Source: Burkholderiales bacterium
GTDB taxonomy: Bacteria; Pseudomonadota; Gammaproteobacteria; Burkholderiales; SG8-39
Assembly: GCA_027493935.1 (NCBI GenBank)
Contig: JAOSJV010000011.1
Coordinates: forward strand, 838,589-902,588
Length of the DNA: 64,000 bases
Direction: 5' to 3'
Shown here: positions 1 through 9,253 of the stretch, in pieces
Layout of the letters: the number at the start of each line of letters is the position of its first letter
Position numbering within the stretch: position 1 is the stretch's first letter
The notes under the pieces: model-generated
What the model was told of the DNA's origin: nothing
Databases searched by the model: none
The model's input: only the letters and a program-made list of their open reading frames with translations
Program-made: the position numbers and the translations under genes

Positions 1-800
1 AGCATGCGCTCGTCGAGGACGCCGAGCGACTCGAGGCGCTCGATCTCCGGCTTGCCGTGCTGCGCGACGCTCGAGTCGTGGGTGCTGTAGGAGAAGCACG
101 CGTGCGTCTGCAGCGTGGCGCCGTGTTTCTCCGCGATGCGCTTCAGGCCGAAGATGAGCTCGTCGGAGGCGTTGTTCAGGCCGCGGAACGAGGCGCTGGC
201 CGCGAGCCGCCCGCCGTGCGCGCCGTGGTAGCGCGCGAAGAGCTCCTCGGTGCGCTCCAGGCAGTGCGCGGTGGTCTCGATCATGCTCTCCGGCAGCAGG
301 CCCATGACCGACTTGGTCTTGTCGAAGCTCGAGCGCGCGATCACCATGCGCATGCCGCTCGCGGCGATCGCCTTCACGGTCGCGTCGGGGTGATAGTTAC
401 CCGGATCGGTGAAGCAGGTGACGCCGTGGCGCAGCAGCTCGATCGCGGCGAGCGAGGCGCTGACGTAGACGTCCTCGCCGGTCATCGCGCCTTCGTAGGG
501 ATACATGTGGTCGAACAGGAACGACTGGGCGTTCGCCTCGTCGGCCAGCCCGCGCGACATCTGGAACGAGGAGTGCAGGTGGTTGTCGACCAGCCCCGGC
601 GTCGCCACCATGCCGCTGCCGTCCAGCGTCCGGTCGGCGCGCCAGGTGCGCCCCAGCTCGTCCGACTTGCCGACGGCGGCGAACTTCCCGTCCTTCACCG
701 CAATCGCGGCGTCGCGGATGACGCGGCGCTTCGCATCGACGGTGATCAGCCAGTCGATGCCATGCAACAGGAGGTCGGCCTGGCGCGCGACGCTGCTCAT
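1..800 (-). CDS. Amidohydrolase / chlorohydrolase-deaminase family protein (3' end outside window)
   Basis: The visible N-terminal 266 residues start at an ATG at 800 (MSSVARQADLLLHG). They show the layout of the metal-dependent amidohydrolases of the TrzN/AtzA/cytosine deaminase group: a short beta-sandwich (residues 8-60) followed by GLVDNHLHSSFQ, whose HxH pair would bind the metal. A later QTHACFSYSTHD segment would supply a third histidine. The enzyme would hydrolyse a C-N or C-halide bond on a ring in the cytoplasm. The C-terminal part lies beyond position 1, so the final metal aspartate cannot be checked. The cupin gene ends 31 bp upstream and reads the same way, so the two probably form an operon. 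The substrate is unknown. Confidence 0.85.
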   Translation of the reverse strand, partial: MSSVARQADLLLHGIDWLITVDAKRRVIRDAAIAVKDGKFAAVGKSDELGRTWRADRTLDGSGMVATPGLVDNHLHSSFQMSRGLADEANAQSFLFDHMYPYEGAMTGEDVYVSASLAAIELLRHGVTCFTDPGNYHPDATVKAIAASGMRMVIARSSFDKTKSVMGLLPESMIETTAHCLERTEELFARYHGAHGGRLAASASFRGLNNASDELIFGLKRIAEKHGATLQTHACFSYSTHDSSVAQHGKPEIERLESLGVLDERM

Positions 801-831
801 CGTCCGCCCCGCGCGGGCCGGCCGCGGCTGC

Positions 832-1308
832 TCACTTGTTGTCCCCGACGTAATTCAGCTTGTCGCGGCACTTGAGCTCGATCAGGACGTTCTCCTCTGC
901 GGACTCCTCGCACAGCATCGACCGGTGCGTGATCCCCTTCGGGATGACGATCATCTCACCCTCCCGCAGGACCACCGTGCCCATTTCGGTCTCCCACCGC
1001 AGCGCACCGCGCACGCAAATGATGACCTCGTGGTAGTCGACGTTGCGGTGCCAGAACCCCATGTCCTCCTTCGAGCGCTTGGAGACGTCGATCTTGATCG
1101 GCGCCGAGTCGAACAGCCGCAGCGGCGAGCCGTCCGCCTTGTTGTAGTTCGACGGCTGGAACTTCGGGTCGAAGATGCTCAGGTAGTGAAACAGCTCCTT
1201 CGCCTTCAGCACCCCCAGGTTCTCCACCGGATTGGCGTTCACCGCGAGCTCGACGTTAGTCCCGTCGATCGTGACGACTTCGCGCAGCGGGGCCTTCGGC
1301 AGCGACAT
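832..1308 (-). CDS. Cupin-domain protein
   Basis: A 158-residue protein. I chose the ATG at 1308 (MSLPKAPLREV) because a GAGGAGAG ribosome site lies just upstream. The upstream in-frame extension is Pro/Arg rich and unlikely to be translated. Residues 85-140 form one cupin fold: GFWHRNVDYHEVIICVRG carries the first metal motif (H, H, E) and the later IVIPKGITHRSML carries the PxG..H motif. Such proteins are small dioxygenases, isomerases or binding proteins. It probably shares an operon with the amidohydrolase that follows it, which suggests a role in the same catabolic route. The exact reaction is not evident. Confidence 0.8.
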   Translation of the reverse strand: MSLPKAPLREVVTIDGTNVELAVNANPVENLGVLKAKELFHYLSIFDPKFQPSNYNKADGSPLRLFDSAPIKIDVSKRSKEDMGFWHRNVDYHEVIICVRGALRWETEMGTVVLREGEMIVIPKGITHRSMLCEESAEENVLIELKCRDKLNYVGDNK

Positions 1309-1619
1309 GATCTCTCCTCGTGGAAATCGGACGGCCGGGAACGGGAAACCCGGGCGCGACCTGGTCCCGAGTCCACCGATTCTAGCCGGATCCGGCGCCG
1401 CCCCTGGCAATCCAGATCACGCGCGGGCGACGGCGGCGACTCCGGCGCCGAGGCGGCGTGCGCGGGGTTCTGGGGGGCGCCGCAAGGGTCGGCGCGGCGT
1501 GCGTGGCATGCACTCTCGCCAGCCGCGAATTTTTGGCGCAAGCTTGCGCCTTGCGACGCTCCGGCGCCGCCCGCGGGGCGGGCGGCGCGATCCACAAGCC
1601 CGTCACGATCGCCGACCAC

Positions 1620-2783
1620 ATGAGCTCGAGCGAGGAACGCGAAGTTGTTTCGGCGCCTGCGAAGACGCAGGCGCCCGCCGGACGCGACGCCGGCGCGGCG
1701 AGCGGGCCGCCGATCGGCGCGACGCCGGCCGCGCAGTCCACGCGGCGCCGGGCCGGGCTCGGCTTTGCAAAGCGGGCACGCGCGACGCGCATCTTGGGTC
1801 TCGCGTTCGGGTTCCTCGCAGTCGGCGCGGTGCTGTTTCAGGACGGTGCACACCCGCTCGTCTGGGCGGCCCTTGTCGCGAACGCGTTCGTCTGGCCGCA
1901 TGCGGCTTACGCGCTCGCGGCGCGCAGCGCGCAACCGTACCGCGCGGAGGTCCGCAACATGCTGGTGGATTCCGCGATGGGTGGAATCTGGATCGCGCTG
2001 ACGGGCTTCAACCTGCTGCCGAGCGCGCTGCTCGCGGCGATGCTCTCGATGGACAAACTGAGCGTCGGCGGCGTGCGGCTGCTCGCCCGCGGGACGGCGG
2101 TGCTCGGCGCGTCGTGCCTGGTCGCGGCGGCGTTTACCGGCTTCGCGTTCCGGCCGGCCGCCACGATGCTCACCATCGTCGCGTGCCTGCCGCTGCTCTT
2201 CGCCTACCCGCTTGCAGTGGGCGCGGCCACCTATCGCCTGTCGCGCAGCATCCGCGACCAGAACCGCGCCCTCGCCGAGCGCAGCCGTATCGACGGCCTG
2301 TCGGGGGTGCTGACCCGCGGCCACTGGGAGGATGTCGTCGCGAATGAGTTCCAGCGGTTCTGCCGTACGGGCCACCCGGTCTCGCTGCTGATGATCGACA
2401 TCGATCATTTCAGGCAGATCAACGACCGCCACGGCAATCCGGCCGGCGACCAGGTGATCCGCAACGTCGCGGCGCTGCTGCGCGAGACGCTGCGCAGCCC
2501 GGACACCGTCGGCCGCTACGGCGGCGGGGAATTCGGCATCGTACTGCCGGACACCGACGCGGAGGGCGCCTTCGTGATCGCCGAGCGCATCCGCGAGCGG
2601 GTCGCGGACACGCCACTCGCGCGCGAGGGCAACATCCGCGGCACCGTGAGCATCGGGATCGCCGAGGCCGACGTGGCGCTGTCGGACACCGGCGAGTGGA
2701 TCGTCCGCGCGGACCGCGCGCTGTATCGCGCCAAGGCGCTCGGCCGCAACCGCACCGTGCGCACCGACGCCCCGTCGTCGTGA
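1620..2783 (+). CDS. MASE2-GGDEF membrane protein, probably a degenerate diguanylate cyclase
   Basis: A 387-residue protein read from the ATG at 1620 (MSSSEEREVV). Residues about 50-170 match the MASE2 membrane sensor domain of AdrA-type cyclases, including RNMLVDSAMGGIW and NLLPSALLAAMLSMDKLSVG. Residues about 215-375 form a GGDEF domain. The signature reads GGGEF (residues 301-305, bases 2520-2534) where the third residue is normally Asp or Glu and binds the catalytic metal. The usual GHxxGD also reads GNPAGD. The inhibitory site RSPD (residues 292-295) is intact. I infer that it may bind c-di-GMP rather than make it, unless the A-to-G change is a sequencing error. Confidence 0.9.
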   Translation: MSSSEEREVVSAPAKTQAPAGRDAGAASGPPIGATPAAQSTRRRAGLGFAKRARATRILGLAFGFLAVGAVLFQDGAHPLVWAALVANAFVWPHAAYALAARSAQPYRAEVRNMLVDSAMGGIWIALTGFNLLPSALLAAMLSMDKLSVGGVRLLARGTAVLGASCLVAAAFTGFAFRPAATMLTIVACLPLLFAYPLAVGAATYRLSRSIRDQNRALAERSRIDGLSGVLTRGHWEDVVANEFQRFCRTGHPVSLLMIDIDHFRQINDRHGNPAGDQVIRNVAALLRETLRSPDTVGRYGGGEFGIVLPDTDAEGAFVIAERIRERVADTPLAREGNIRGTVSIGIAEADVALSDTGEWIVRADRALYRAKALGRNRTVRTDAPSS

Positions 2784-2825
2784 CGGGGCGGAGCCCGGAA
2801 GCGGACGCGCGGCGGACCGGACGCA

Positions 2826-2857
2826 GCGCGAGGGGCGGACCGGCCCGCCCCTCGCGC
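2826..2857. terminator. Bidirectional stem-loop between convergent genes
   Basis: A perfect 13-bp stem (GCGCGAGGGGCGG at 2826-2838, its complement at 2845-2857) with a 6-base loop. It lies in the 79-bp gap between the GGDEF gene, which ends at 2783, and the oppositely reading TctC gene, whose stop is at 2863. There is no T tract, but a hairpin of this strength at a convergent junction most likely ends transcription from both sides. Confidence 0.6.
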
Positions 2858-2862
2858 GAGCG

Positions 2863-3824
2863 TTACTGCGGCCTGATTCCGGCCGCCTTGATGACCTTGT
2901 GCATGTCCGCGATCTCGTCGCGGACGAACTTCCGGAAGTCGGCGGGCGTCATGTGCATCGTGTCGTAGCCGAGCTTCGCGAGCTGCGCTTTCACGTCCGG
3001 CGAGGCGAGCGCACGGTTTATGTCGGCGTTGATCTTCTCCACGATCGGGGCGGGCGTTCCGGCCGGGGCCCATACGCCGAACCAGAGCGCGAAGTCCGCT
3101 CCCGTGACGCCGGCCTCGGACACCGTCGGAACGTCGGGCAGCTGGCTCGAGCGCTTGCTGCTCGACACCGCGAGCGCCCGCAGCCGGCCGCCGCGCAGGG
3201 TGGACAGTGTCGGCCCGATCGGCGAAAAGTAGCAATCGCTGCGGCCGGCGATGAGGTCCTTCAGCACTTCAGGCGTGCCCTTGTAGGGGATCTGCACGAC
3301 CCGGATGCCGGTCGCCGTGATGAACTTCTCGGTGTTGAGGTGCGTCCCGCTGCCGATGCCGGCGTGGGCGAAGTTGATGCTGTCGGGCTTGGCTCTCGCC
3401 GCGGCGAGGAACTCGCCGAGCGTCTTGTAGGGCGAGTCCGTCGGCACGACGAACACGTTCGGCGCGCTCGAGAGCGGCGCGACGTCGGCGAAGTCCTTGT
3501 CGGTGTCGTACGGCAGCTTGGCGTACGTCGCCGGGTTGATGGCGTGCGCGTTGGAGTTGACGAGCAGCGTGTAGCCGTCCGGCGCCGCGCGCGCCACCGC
3601 TGCGCTCCCGATCGAGCCGCCGGCGCCCCCCGGTTCTCGACGACGACCTGCTGGCCCCAGAATTCGGTCAGCTTGGCGGCCGTCGCGCGAGCGACGATGT
3701 CGGTCGCGCTGCCGGCGGTAAACGCGACGATCATCTGCACGGGCTTGGTCGGATAGGCCTGCGCCAGCGCCTGTACCGAGTGCGCCGCCAGGATTGCGAC
3801 GACGAACTGCATCCAACGCTTCAT
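2863..3824 (-). CDS. Bug/TctC-family periplasmic substrate-binding receptor (frameshifted)
   Basis: A secreted solute receptor of the tripartite tricarboxylate transporter family. The start at 3824 (MKRWMQFVVAILAAHS) has a GAGGAG ribosome site and begins a signal peptide cleaved near ALAQA. YPTKPVQMIVAF follows, the usual mature start of Bug proteins. The frame breaks in a run of six G (3626-3631, C on the plus strand). One extra G restores VVENRGGAGGSIGS and gives 320 residues, normal for the family. APDGYTLL and AGIGSGTHLNTE are conserved ligand-pocket stretches. No membrane TctA/TctB genes are nearby, which is typical of the many orphan Bug receptors in Burkholderiales. The ligand is unknown, probably a carboxylate. 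Confidence 0.9.
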
Positions 3825-4250
3825 GGTTGCTCCTCTTCATGACGGGGGTTGGCGCCACCCGGTGGCGTGATGTCTAGAAGCCATCTCAGAATCGCGGCCG
3901 TGCTTCTTCGTCAACCGAGGTCGTACCAACAAGGGGCGATTCCTCGTAAATCCCCTCTATCGCGGTTGCATTCTCATCTTGAGATACGTTCTAGTTAGTG
4001 CTGCCGGCACGCAGACGCATCGTCGCTCGCGCGAAGAGCAACGGTCGTAGTGTAGCCCAGTGCGCGTCGGCTGCGGGCACGAGCAGCGTGCGCTGCATGC
4101 CGGAGACGGGGCGCCGCCGACGCGCCGATCGTCGCCGCCCGGGCGATCTTCCGGGGTGATGCCGTGGGCGCCGTGGCGCGGCGCCGCAGCCCTGGCGCGC
4201 GCTGGACGCCGCGTTGCATCGGCGGGCATCTGGACACCGCGCGCGCCGCG
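3825..4250. other. Intergenic region, 426 bp, no gene recognised
   Basis: The stretch separates two leftward genes. Positions 3880-4000 are clearly less GC-rich than the surroundings and probably carry the promoter and 5' leader of the TctC gene. A TTGACG element is readable on the minus strand at about 3909-3914, but I see no good -10 at the right distance. From 4020 to 4250 the sequence is again GC-rich; the open frames there are Arg/Pro rich and look non-coding. Confidence 0.5.
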
Positions 4251-6392
4251 CTACTGGAACGGCTCGGCGCGCCGGAGAAGCCCCTCCAGGCCAGGCTCGC
4301 CGGGGTTCCTCGGCTTGCCGGGATGGATGATCGCGACCTGGCAGCTCTCGGCAGCCTCGACCAGCTGGCGATACGTGCCCGCGTTCGGATCGACGATCCG
4401 CGCTTGCTTGTTCTCGTCGTAGGCAAACATCCGGTTGTTGACCTGGATGCACTCGTCGCAGCTCGAGCAGCGCGCCGTCTCGATGTAGGGATCCCCGGCC
4501 GGGCGCTCCGTCGCGGGCGCAGCGGTTTCGGGCGCGGCGGGCGGCGCCTCCATCGCGCTCGGTGCCTGCGCCGCAGCCGGCGGCTGCGCGTCGCGCACGC
4601 CGGCCCGAGCGGCGTCGCGCTCGCGCCGCGCGCCGAGCGCCCGCAGGCTGCGCCAGAAGTCGCGGCAGCGGCGCGTTTCGCGCACCAGCCGCTCGTCGAC
4701 CATCACCTTGTGCAGGCGGTTCGCGTCGTCGACCATCAGCAGGCAGGGCAGCTTCTCCGGCAGGTCCTTCGCCTGCCGGTCGAGGCATTGCGCGAGCGGC
4801 GCGAGCGGCGCGCCCCAGTGCGCGCGCGGCACGCGCTCAAAGTGGTTCGCGTAGCGCCGGTCGCAGGCGACGAAGTCGGCCAGCGTGAAGGCCACCTCCT
4901 CGCTCACGCCCTGGTGTTCGGCGTCCTCGTAGTCGAGGCGGTGGACCGGCCAATCGCGCGCCTCCTGCGGGTTGCCGGCGAGCGAGAACTGCGCCGCACG
5001 ATCCGGTCCCGCCACCGGCTCGAAGGCGAATGCCGGAAACGCGCGCGATTCCATCGCCGCGGCGGCGTAGAGGTACGGCGGCACGCCGTCGGCGTGCGCA
5101 CAGGCGCCCGAGAACACGCTCACCAGCGCCGGGCCCGAGTACTCCATCGCCAGCTGCAGACGCTCGCCGGCACGCACGAGGTGCGAGGCCGCCGCCTGCA
5201 GCACGAAGACCTCGTTCATGCCCATCGCCATGCTGGTGAGCTGGCGCGCGTGCGCGCCGAACGCGACCTGGCCGGTGCCGGCGAGCGTCTCCTCCAGGAT
5301 GTCGTCGGACTGCACCAGGACCTTCACCGGCAGCGCGCCGGCGAGGAGTTCCATCAGCGCGTCGTGGCCGCGTGCGCGTAGCGCGCGCGCGTCGACGCAC
5401 ACCAAGTAGTGTGGAAAGAGCTCGAGGGCACGCAGGTCGGGCGCGGCGCCGAGGATCCGCTCGAAAAGCGCGTCGTGCCGCGGCTCGCTGTACTCGCCCT
5501 CGATCTCGAGCCGCGCCACTGCGACGGCGCGCGCGAGCTTCGCCATCTCCGGCAGGCGCTCGCGGAACGCGGCGAGCGCGTCGGCGCAGTCAGCGAAGCG
5601 GAAGGCGTACGGCTCGACACCGCTCGCCGGGAAGAAGCGCTGCGCCGCCAGCACGGCGAGCGTCGCCTCGATCCGCTGGCGCCGGCTCGACGACAGCGCG
5701 CCCCGTTCGGGCAGGCGCGCGAGCAGTTGCGCCATCGCCTCGAAGTCGAACGCATCGCGGTCCACAGTGCCCATCGCGGCGCGCAGGGCCTCGGGTGTGC
5801 GCGCGGCCGCCGAGCGCGCACGATCGGCCTGCAGGATCTCGCCGAGCTTGAGCACGAGCCGGTCGATCACGTCGCGAAAGGCGGCCGCCTTGCGTTGCTG
5901 GACCGATTGCCACAGGTGGGTGACGAGCCGCGCCGGCAGCGCGGCGTCGCACTCGACGAGCTCCGCGTCGATCGCGAGCGCGCGCCGCAGCCGATCGAGC
6001 ATCTCGGCGGTCGGTGCGTCCGCGCCGCGCGCGAGCCGCCCGGCCGCCGCGTCGGCGAGCGTCGCGAGCGGCGCCGGCGTGCCGCGAGCGGCGAGCGTGC
6101 GCAGCTCGAGCTCGAGCGCGAGGGCGGGCGCTGCGTAGCGCGCCGGATCGTCCGCCGCCGCCGCGGCACGCTCCACCGCGCGCGCGACGAGTGCGCCGAG
6201 CGGCGCGAAGGCGGCCGGCGCGGCGGCTTCGCGCAGCAGCGCCACCGGGTAGTCGTAGCGCAGCCGGGCGAGGTCGCGGTAGCGCGCGAGCAGCGCCGGG
6301 CGCAGCCCGAGCGGTGGTGCGTCCGCTGCCTCCGCGAGGGCCTGCTTCTCGGTCAGGTAGAAGGCGATGTGCGAGCGGACTTCGGCGTGCAT
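4251..6392 (-). CDS. Large PFOR-like protein with C-terminal 4Fe-4S ferredoxin domain
   Basis: A 713-residue protein starting at the ATG at 6392 (MHAEVRSHIAFYLTEK). The first ~400 residues are Ala/Leu/Arg-rich helices that I do not recognise. Residues about 420-600 resemble the thiamine-diphosphate half of pyruvate:ferredoxin oxidoreductases: QLTSMAMGMNEVFVLQAAAS and a following EYSGPALVSVFSGACAH stretch. A Pro/Ala-rich linker leads to a ferredoxin-like end with CSSCDECIQVNN and a fourth cysteine in AAESCQVAIIHP. It is the last gene of a five-gene leftward operon, 16 bp after the beta subunit stop. I infer an electron-transfer or scaffold role with the KorAB pair. The function of the N-terminal region is unknown. 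Confidence 0.7.
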   Translation of the reverse strand: MHAEVRSHIAFYLTEKQALAEAADAPPLGLRPALLARYRDLARLRYDYPVALLREAAAPAAFAPLGALVARAVERAAAAADDPARYAAPALALELELRTLAARGTPAPLATLADAAAGRLARGADAPTAEMLDRLRRALAIDAELVECDAALPARLVTHLWQSVQQRKAAAFRDVIDRLVLKLGEILQADRARSAAARTPEALRAAMGTVDRDAFDFEAMAQLLARLPERGALSSSRRQRIEATLAVLAAQRFFPASGVEPYAFRFADCADALAAFRERLPEMAKLARAVAVARLEIEGEYSEPRHDALFERILGAAPDLRALELFPHYLVCVDARALRARGHDALMELLAGALPVKVLVQSDDILEETLAGTGQVAFGAHARQLTSMAMGMNEVFVLQAAASHLVRAGERLQLAMEYSGPALVSVFSGACAHADGVPPYLYAAAAMESRAFPAFAFEPVAGPDRAAQFSLAGNPQEARDWPVHRLDYEDAEHQGVSEEVAFTLADFVACDRRYANHFERVPRAHWGAPLAPLAQCLDRQAKDLPEKLPCLLMVDDANRLHKVMVDERLVRETRRCRDFWRSLRALGARRERDAARAGVRDAQPPAAAQAPSAMEAPPAAPETAAPATERPAGDPYIETARCSSCDECIQVNNRMFAYDENKQARIVDPNAGTYRQLVEAAESCQVAIIHPGKPRNPGEPGLEGLLRRAEPFQ

Positions 6393-6408
6393 CGTCGCTG
6401 GGCGCCGC

Positions 6409-7371
6409 CTATTGCGGCCACACCGTGAACTTGTCGAGCTCGGCCTCGAGCCCGGCGCGCACGTAATCGACGGTGCGCAGGCGCGTGCCCAGCTGCAGAT
6501 CCTCGTAGCAAGGCACGTCGGGGTTGCAGTACAGGATGCCGACCGGTATGAGGTCGGCGTCCGACGCGATCTCGCGCGCGCGGTCGAGGTTGGACGGATC
6601 GTGCTCGATCTGGTTCGGATAGGCGCGGGCGAGCTCCGGGCCGGGCCGCAGACCCTGCGCGTGCGCAAGCAGCAGGATGCGCTTCGGGTCGTGCAGCCAC
6701 GGGTCCCACTGCTTGGGCAGCCACTCCGGGCAGCGCTGCACGATGCGCACGAACGAAAAGCCGCGATGGCGGTAGGCGGCCTTGACGATCTCGTAGAGCG
6801 ACTCCGGGATCCAGTCGGCGGCCTGCGCGACGAACGACACGTTTTGCACGCCGAGCGTCACGGTGAGCGGCTGCAATGCCTCGAGGTAGGCGCCGCGCGG
6901 GGTGGTGTTGCTCTTCAGCCCGCGCGGCGAGGTGGGCGAGGCCTGCATCTTGGTGAGGCCGTAGATCTGGTTGTCGTGCAGGAACACGGTGATGTCCATG
7001 TTGTAGCGCACGGCGTGGATCCAGTGCGCGGCGCCGATGCTGCAGCAATCGCCGTCGCCGGTGTTCACGAATACGGTGAGGTCGGGCCGCGCCATGCGCA
7101 CGCCCTCGGCGATCGGCAGCGCGCGGCCGTGGATGCCGTGGAAGCCGTAGGTGCGCATGTAGTGCGGGAAGCGGCTCGAGCAGCCGATCCCGGAGACGAA
7201 CACCGTCTTCTCCGGGCGCAGGCCCTCGTCGCGGCACAGCCGCTGCACCGCGGCGAGGATCGCATGGTCGCCGCAGCCGGTGCACCAGCGCGGCACGCCG
7301 CTCTGGTACTCCTCGAGCGCGTGGCGCTCCTCGGCGAGCTGCAGCAGGCATTCGGTCGCGCTCAGTGTCAT
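6409..7371 (-). CDS. korB: 2-oxoacid:ferredoxin oxidoreductase, beta subunit
   Basis: A 320-residue subunit carrying thiamine diphosphate. RWCTGCGDHAILAAV near residue 30 is the CxxCG start of KorB-type subunits. VNTGDGDCCSIGAAHWIHA is the GDGD cofactor site, and NQIYGLTKMQASPTS is the conserved NxxYGLT stretch. The family oxidatively decarboxylates a 2-oxoacid with CoA and reduces ferredoxin. The ATG at 7371 overlaps the stop of the alpha subunit (ATGA), so translation is coupled. The sequence alone does not separate 2-oxoglutarate from pyruvate or branched-chain substrates; the symbol is by family only. Confidence 0.9.
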   Translation of the reverse strand: MTLSATECLLQLAEERHALEEYQSGVPRWCTGCGDHAILAAVQRLCRDEGLRPEKTVFVSGIGCSSRFPHYMRTYGFHGIHGRALPIAEGVRMARPDLTVFVNTGDGDCCSIGAAHWIHAVRYNMDITVFLHDNQIYGLTKMQASPTSPRGLKSNTTPRGAYLEALQPLTVTLGVQNVSFVAQAADWIPESLYEIVKAAYRHRGFSFVRIVQRCPEWLPKQWDPWLHDPKRILLLAHAQGLRPGPELARAYPNQIEHDPSNLDRAREIASDADLIPVGILYCNPDVPCYEDLQLGTRLRTVDYVRAGLEAELDKFTVWPQ

Positions 7372-9246
7372 TTCCGTCGCTCCCCGGCCCGGCCGGCGAG
7401 CCGCGCGGCGAGCGCACGGCGCACCGCGCCGGGCTTGATCGGCTGGCCGCGCACCTCGCTCCAGCAATCGACGTCGACGAGGTAGCGCGCGCGCAGCAGC
7501 AGCGCGAGCGCCGCGTAGCGCCGGTTCGACTCGTCGACGAGCGCGTCCTCGGCGCGGTCGCTCCAATTGCCCTCGACGGTCATCACCCTGCCGAAGCGCT
7601 GCATGATCTCCTTGATACCGCCGGGCAGCGGCTGCAGGAAGCGCAGGTGCATCGAGGACACTCTGTGGCCCTCGGCGCGCAGCGCGCCGACCGCTTCCTC
7701 GATCGCGCCCTTGGTGCTGCCCCAGCCGACCACCAGCAGGTCGCCCTCCGGGTCGCCGAACACCGGCGGCGGCTTGAGCGTCCTTTGCAGCGCGGCGAGC
7801 TTCAAGCTGCGGTAGTGGATCCCCTCCTCGTTCAGGTCCGGGTCGTAGGCGACGCGCCCCTCGCGGTCGTGTGCGAGGCCGGTGAGCGTGTGCATGCCGC
7901 GCGGCTGGCCGGGTACGAACCGGCGGGCGAGCCCGGAGGCAAGGTCCCAGTCGTAGGGCTTCATGCCCTCGGGCACCGCACTCTGGTCCACCGGCGGCGC
8001 GAGCCACGCCTCGCTGAACTGCGGCCGCGGGAACGGCTGCTGCGAGGTGGCGAGGCTCGCGTCCGAGAGCACCACCACCACCATGTTGAAGGTCTCGGCG
8101 ATCTTGCGCGCGGTGATGACCGAGTAGAAGCAGTCCTCGATCGTGCACGGCGCCATCACCACCTTCGGCGCGTCGCCGTGGCTGCCGAAGACCGCGGTCA
8201 GGAGGTCACCCTGCTCGACCTTGGTCGGCTGCCCGGTGCTCGGGCCGCCGCGCTGCACGTTGACCACCACCAGCGGGATCTCGCCCATCACCGCGAGCCC
8301 GATCGCCTCCTGCTTGAGCGAGTAGCCGGGTCCCGAGGTGATGGTGACCGCGCACTTGCCGGCGTAGGAGGCGCCGATCGCGAAGGCGCACGCCGCGATC
8401 TCGTCCTCGGCCTGGTGCACCACCCCGCCGACCTTGGCGAAGACATCGGACAGGTAGTGCGATGCCGAGGTCGCCGGCGTGATGGGATACATCGCGCAGA
8501 TTTCCATCCCGGAGGCGAGGATGCCGAGCGCGAGCGCGGTGTTGCCGTTGACCACCACCTGCGGTGCGGTCGCGCGCACCGCCGGGATGCGGTACTTGAA
8601 GTCGAGATGCGCCTCGGCCCACGCGTGCCCCGCCTCGAGCAGCCGCACGTTCTGCGCCACCACCGCCGCGTCCTTCTTGCCGAAGATGAAGGCGATCTGG
8701 TCGCGCGCGAGCGCGAGCTCGAGGCTGTACAGATTGCACAGCATACCGAGGACGAACATGTTCTTGCCGCGCCGCGCCTCGGCGGCCACGGCACGGCACT
8801 CGCGCTCCATCGGGATCTCGATCACGCGGTAGCCCGCCGCGGCGAGCCGCACCACGGTCTCGCGGTAGGCCTCGGCGATCTTCGGGTCCGGATGCCTGCG
8901 CCACAGTCCCTCGAGCAGGATGGTGCAGCCGGGCTTGAGCTCGTTCGAGCGCAGCCGCCCGAGCAGCACCTGCTCGTTGAACCCCACCACCAGGTCGGCC
9001 TCGTCGCCGCCGTTGTCGACCCGGCGCGCGCCGATGCGGATGCGGTTGCCGCTCGCCCCGGCGACGCTGCGCGCGGGCGGCCGGATCTCGGCCGGGATGA
9101 TCTCCACCGTCCAGACACCGTTGCCCATCCGCGCGGCGATCGCGCCGAACGCCTGGCCGCAGCGCTGCGCGCCCTCGCCCGAGTCAGCTCAGCACCTCGA
9201 CGATGTGCTCGTCGAGGGTGGTGACGGTCTTCTGCGCGGTCTCCAC
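7368..9246 (-). CDS. korA: 2-oxoacid:ferredoxin oxidoreductase, fused gamma-alpha subunit (frameshifted near N-terminus)
   Basis: Restored length is 625 residues, with gamma (about 1-200) and alpha (about 210-625) domains fused as in KorA. I place the start at a GTG at 9246 (ETAQKTVTTLDEHIVEVLS), 7 bp after the stop of the upstream gene. One extra base near 9186 breaks the frame. Removing it joins VEVLS to DSGEGAQRCGQAFGAIAARM, the expected gamma-domain nucleotide-binding start, and makes the length a multiple of three. Alpha-domain marks are ICAMYPITPATSASHYLSD and ITSGPGYSLKQEAIG. It pairs with the beta subunit to oxidise a 2-oxoacid and reduce ferredoxin. Confidence 0.88.
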
Positions 9247-9253
9247 GGCGTGC

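Noticed and set aside
3957-4229. A small leftward gene in the gap before the TctC receptor
   Set aside because: The frame is Arg/Pro/Ala rich, has no ribosome site and shows no codon-position bias of real genes.
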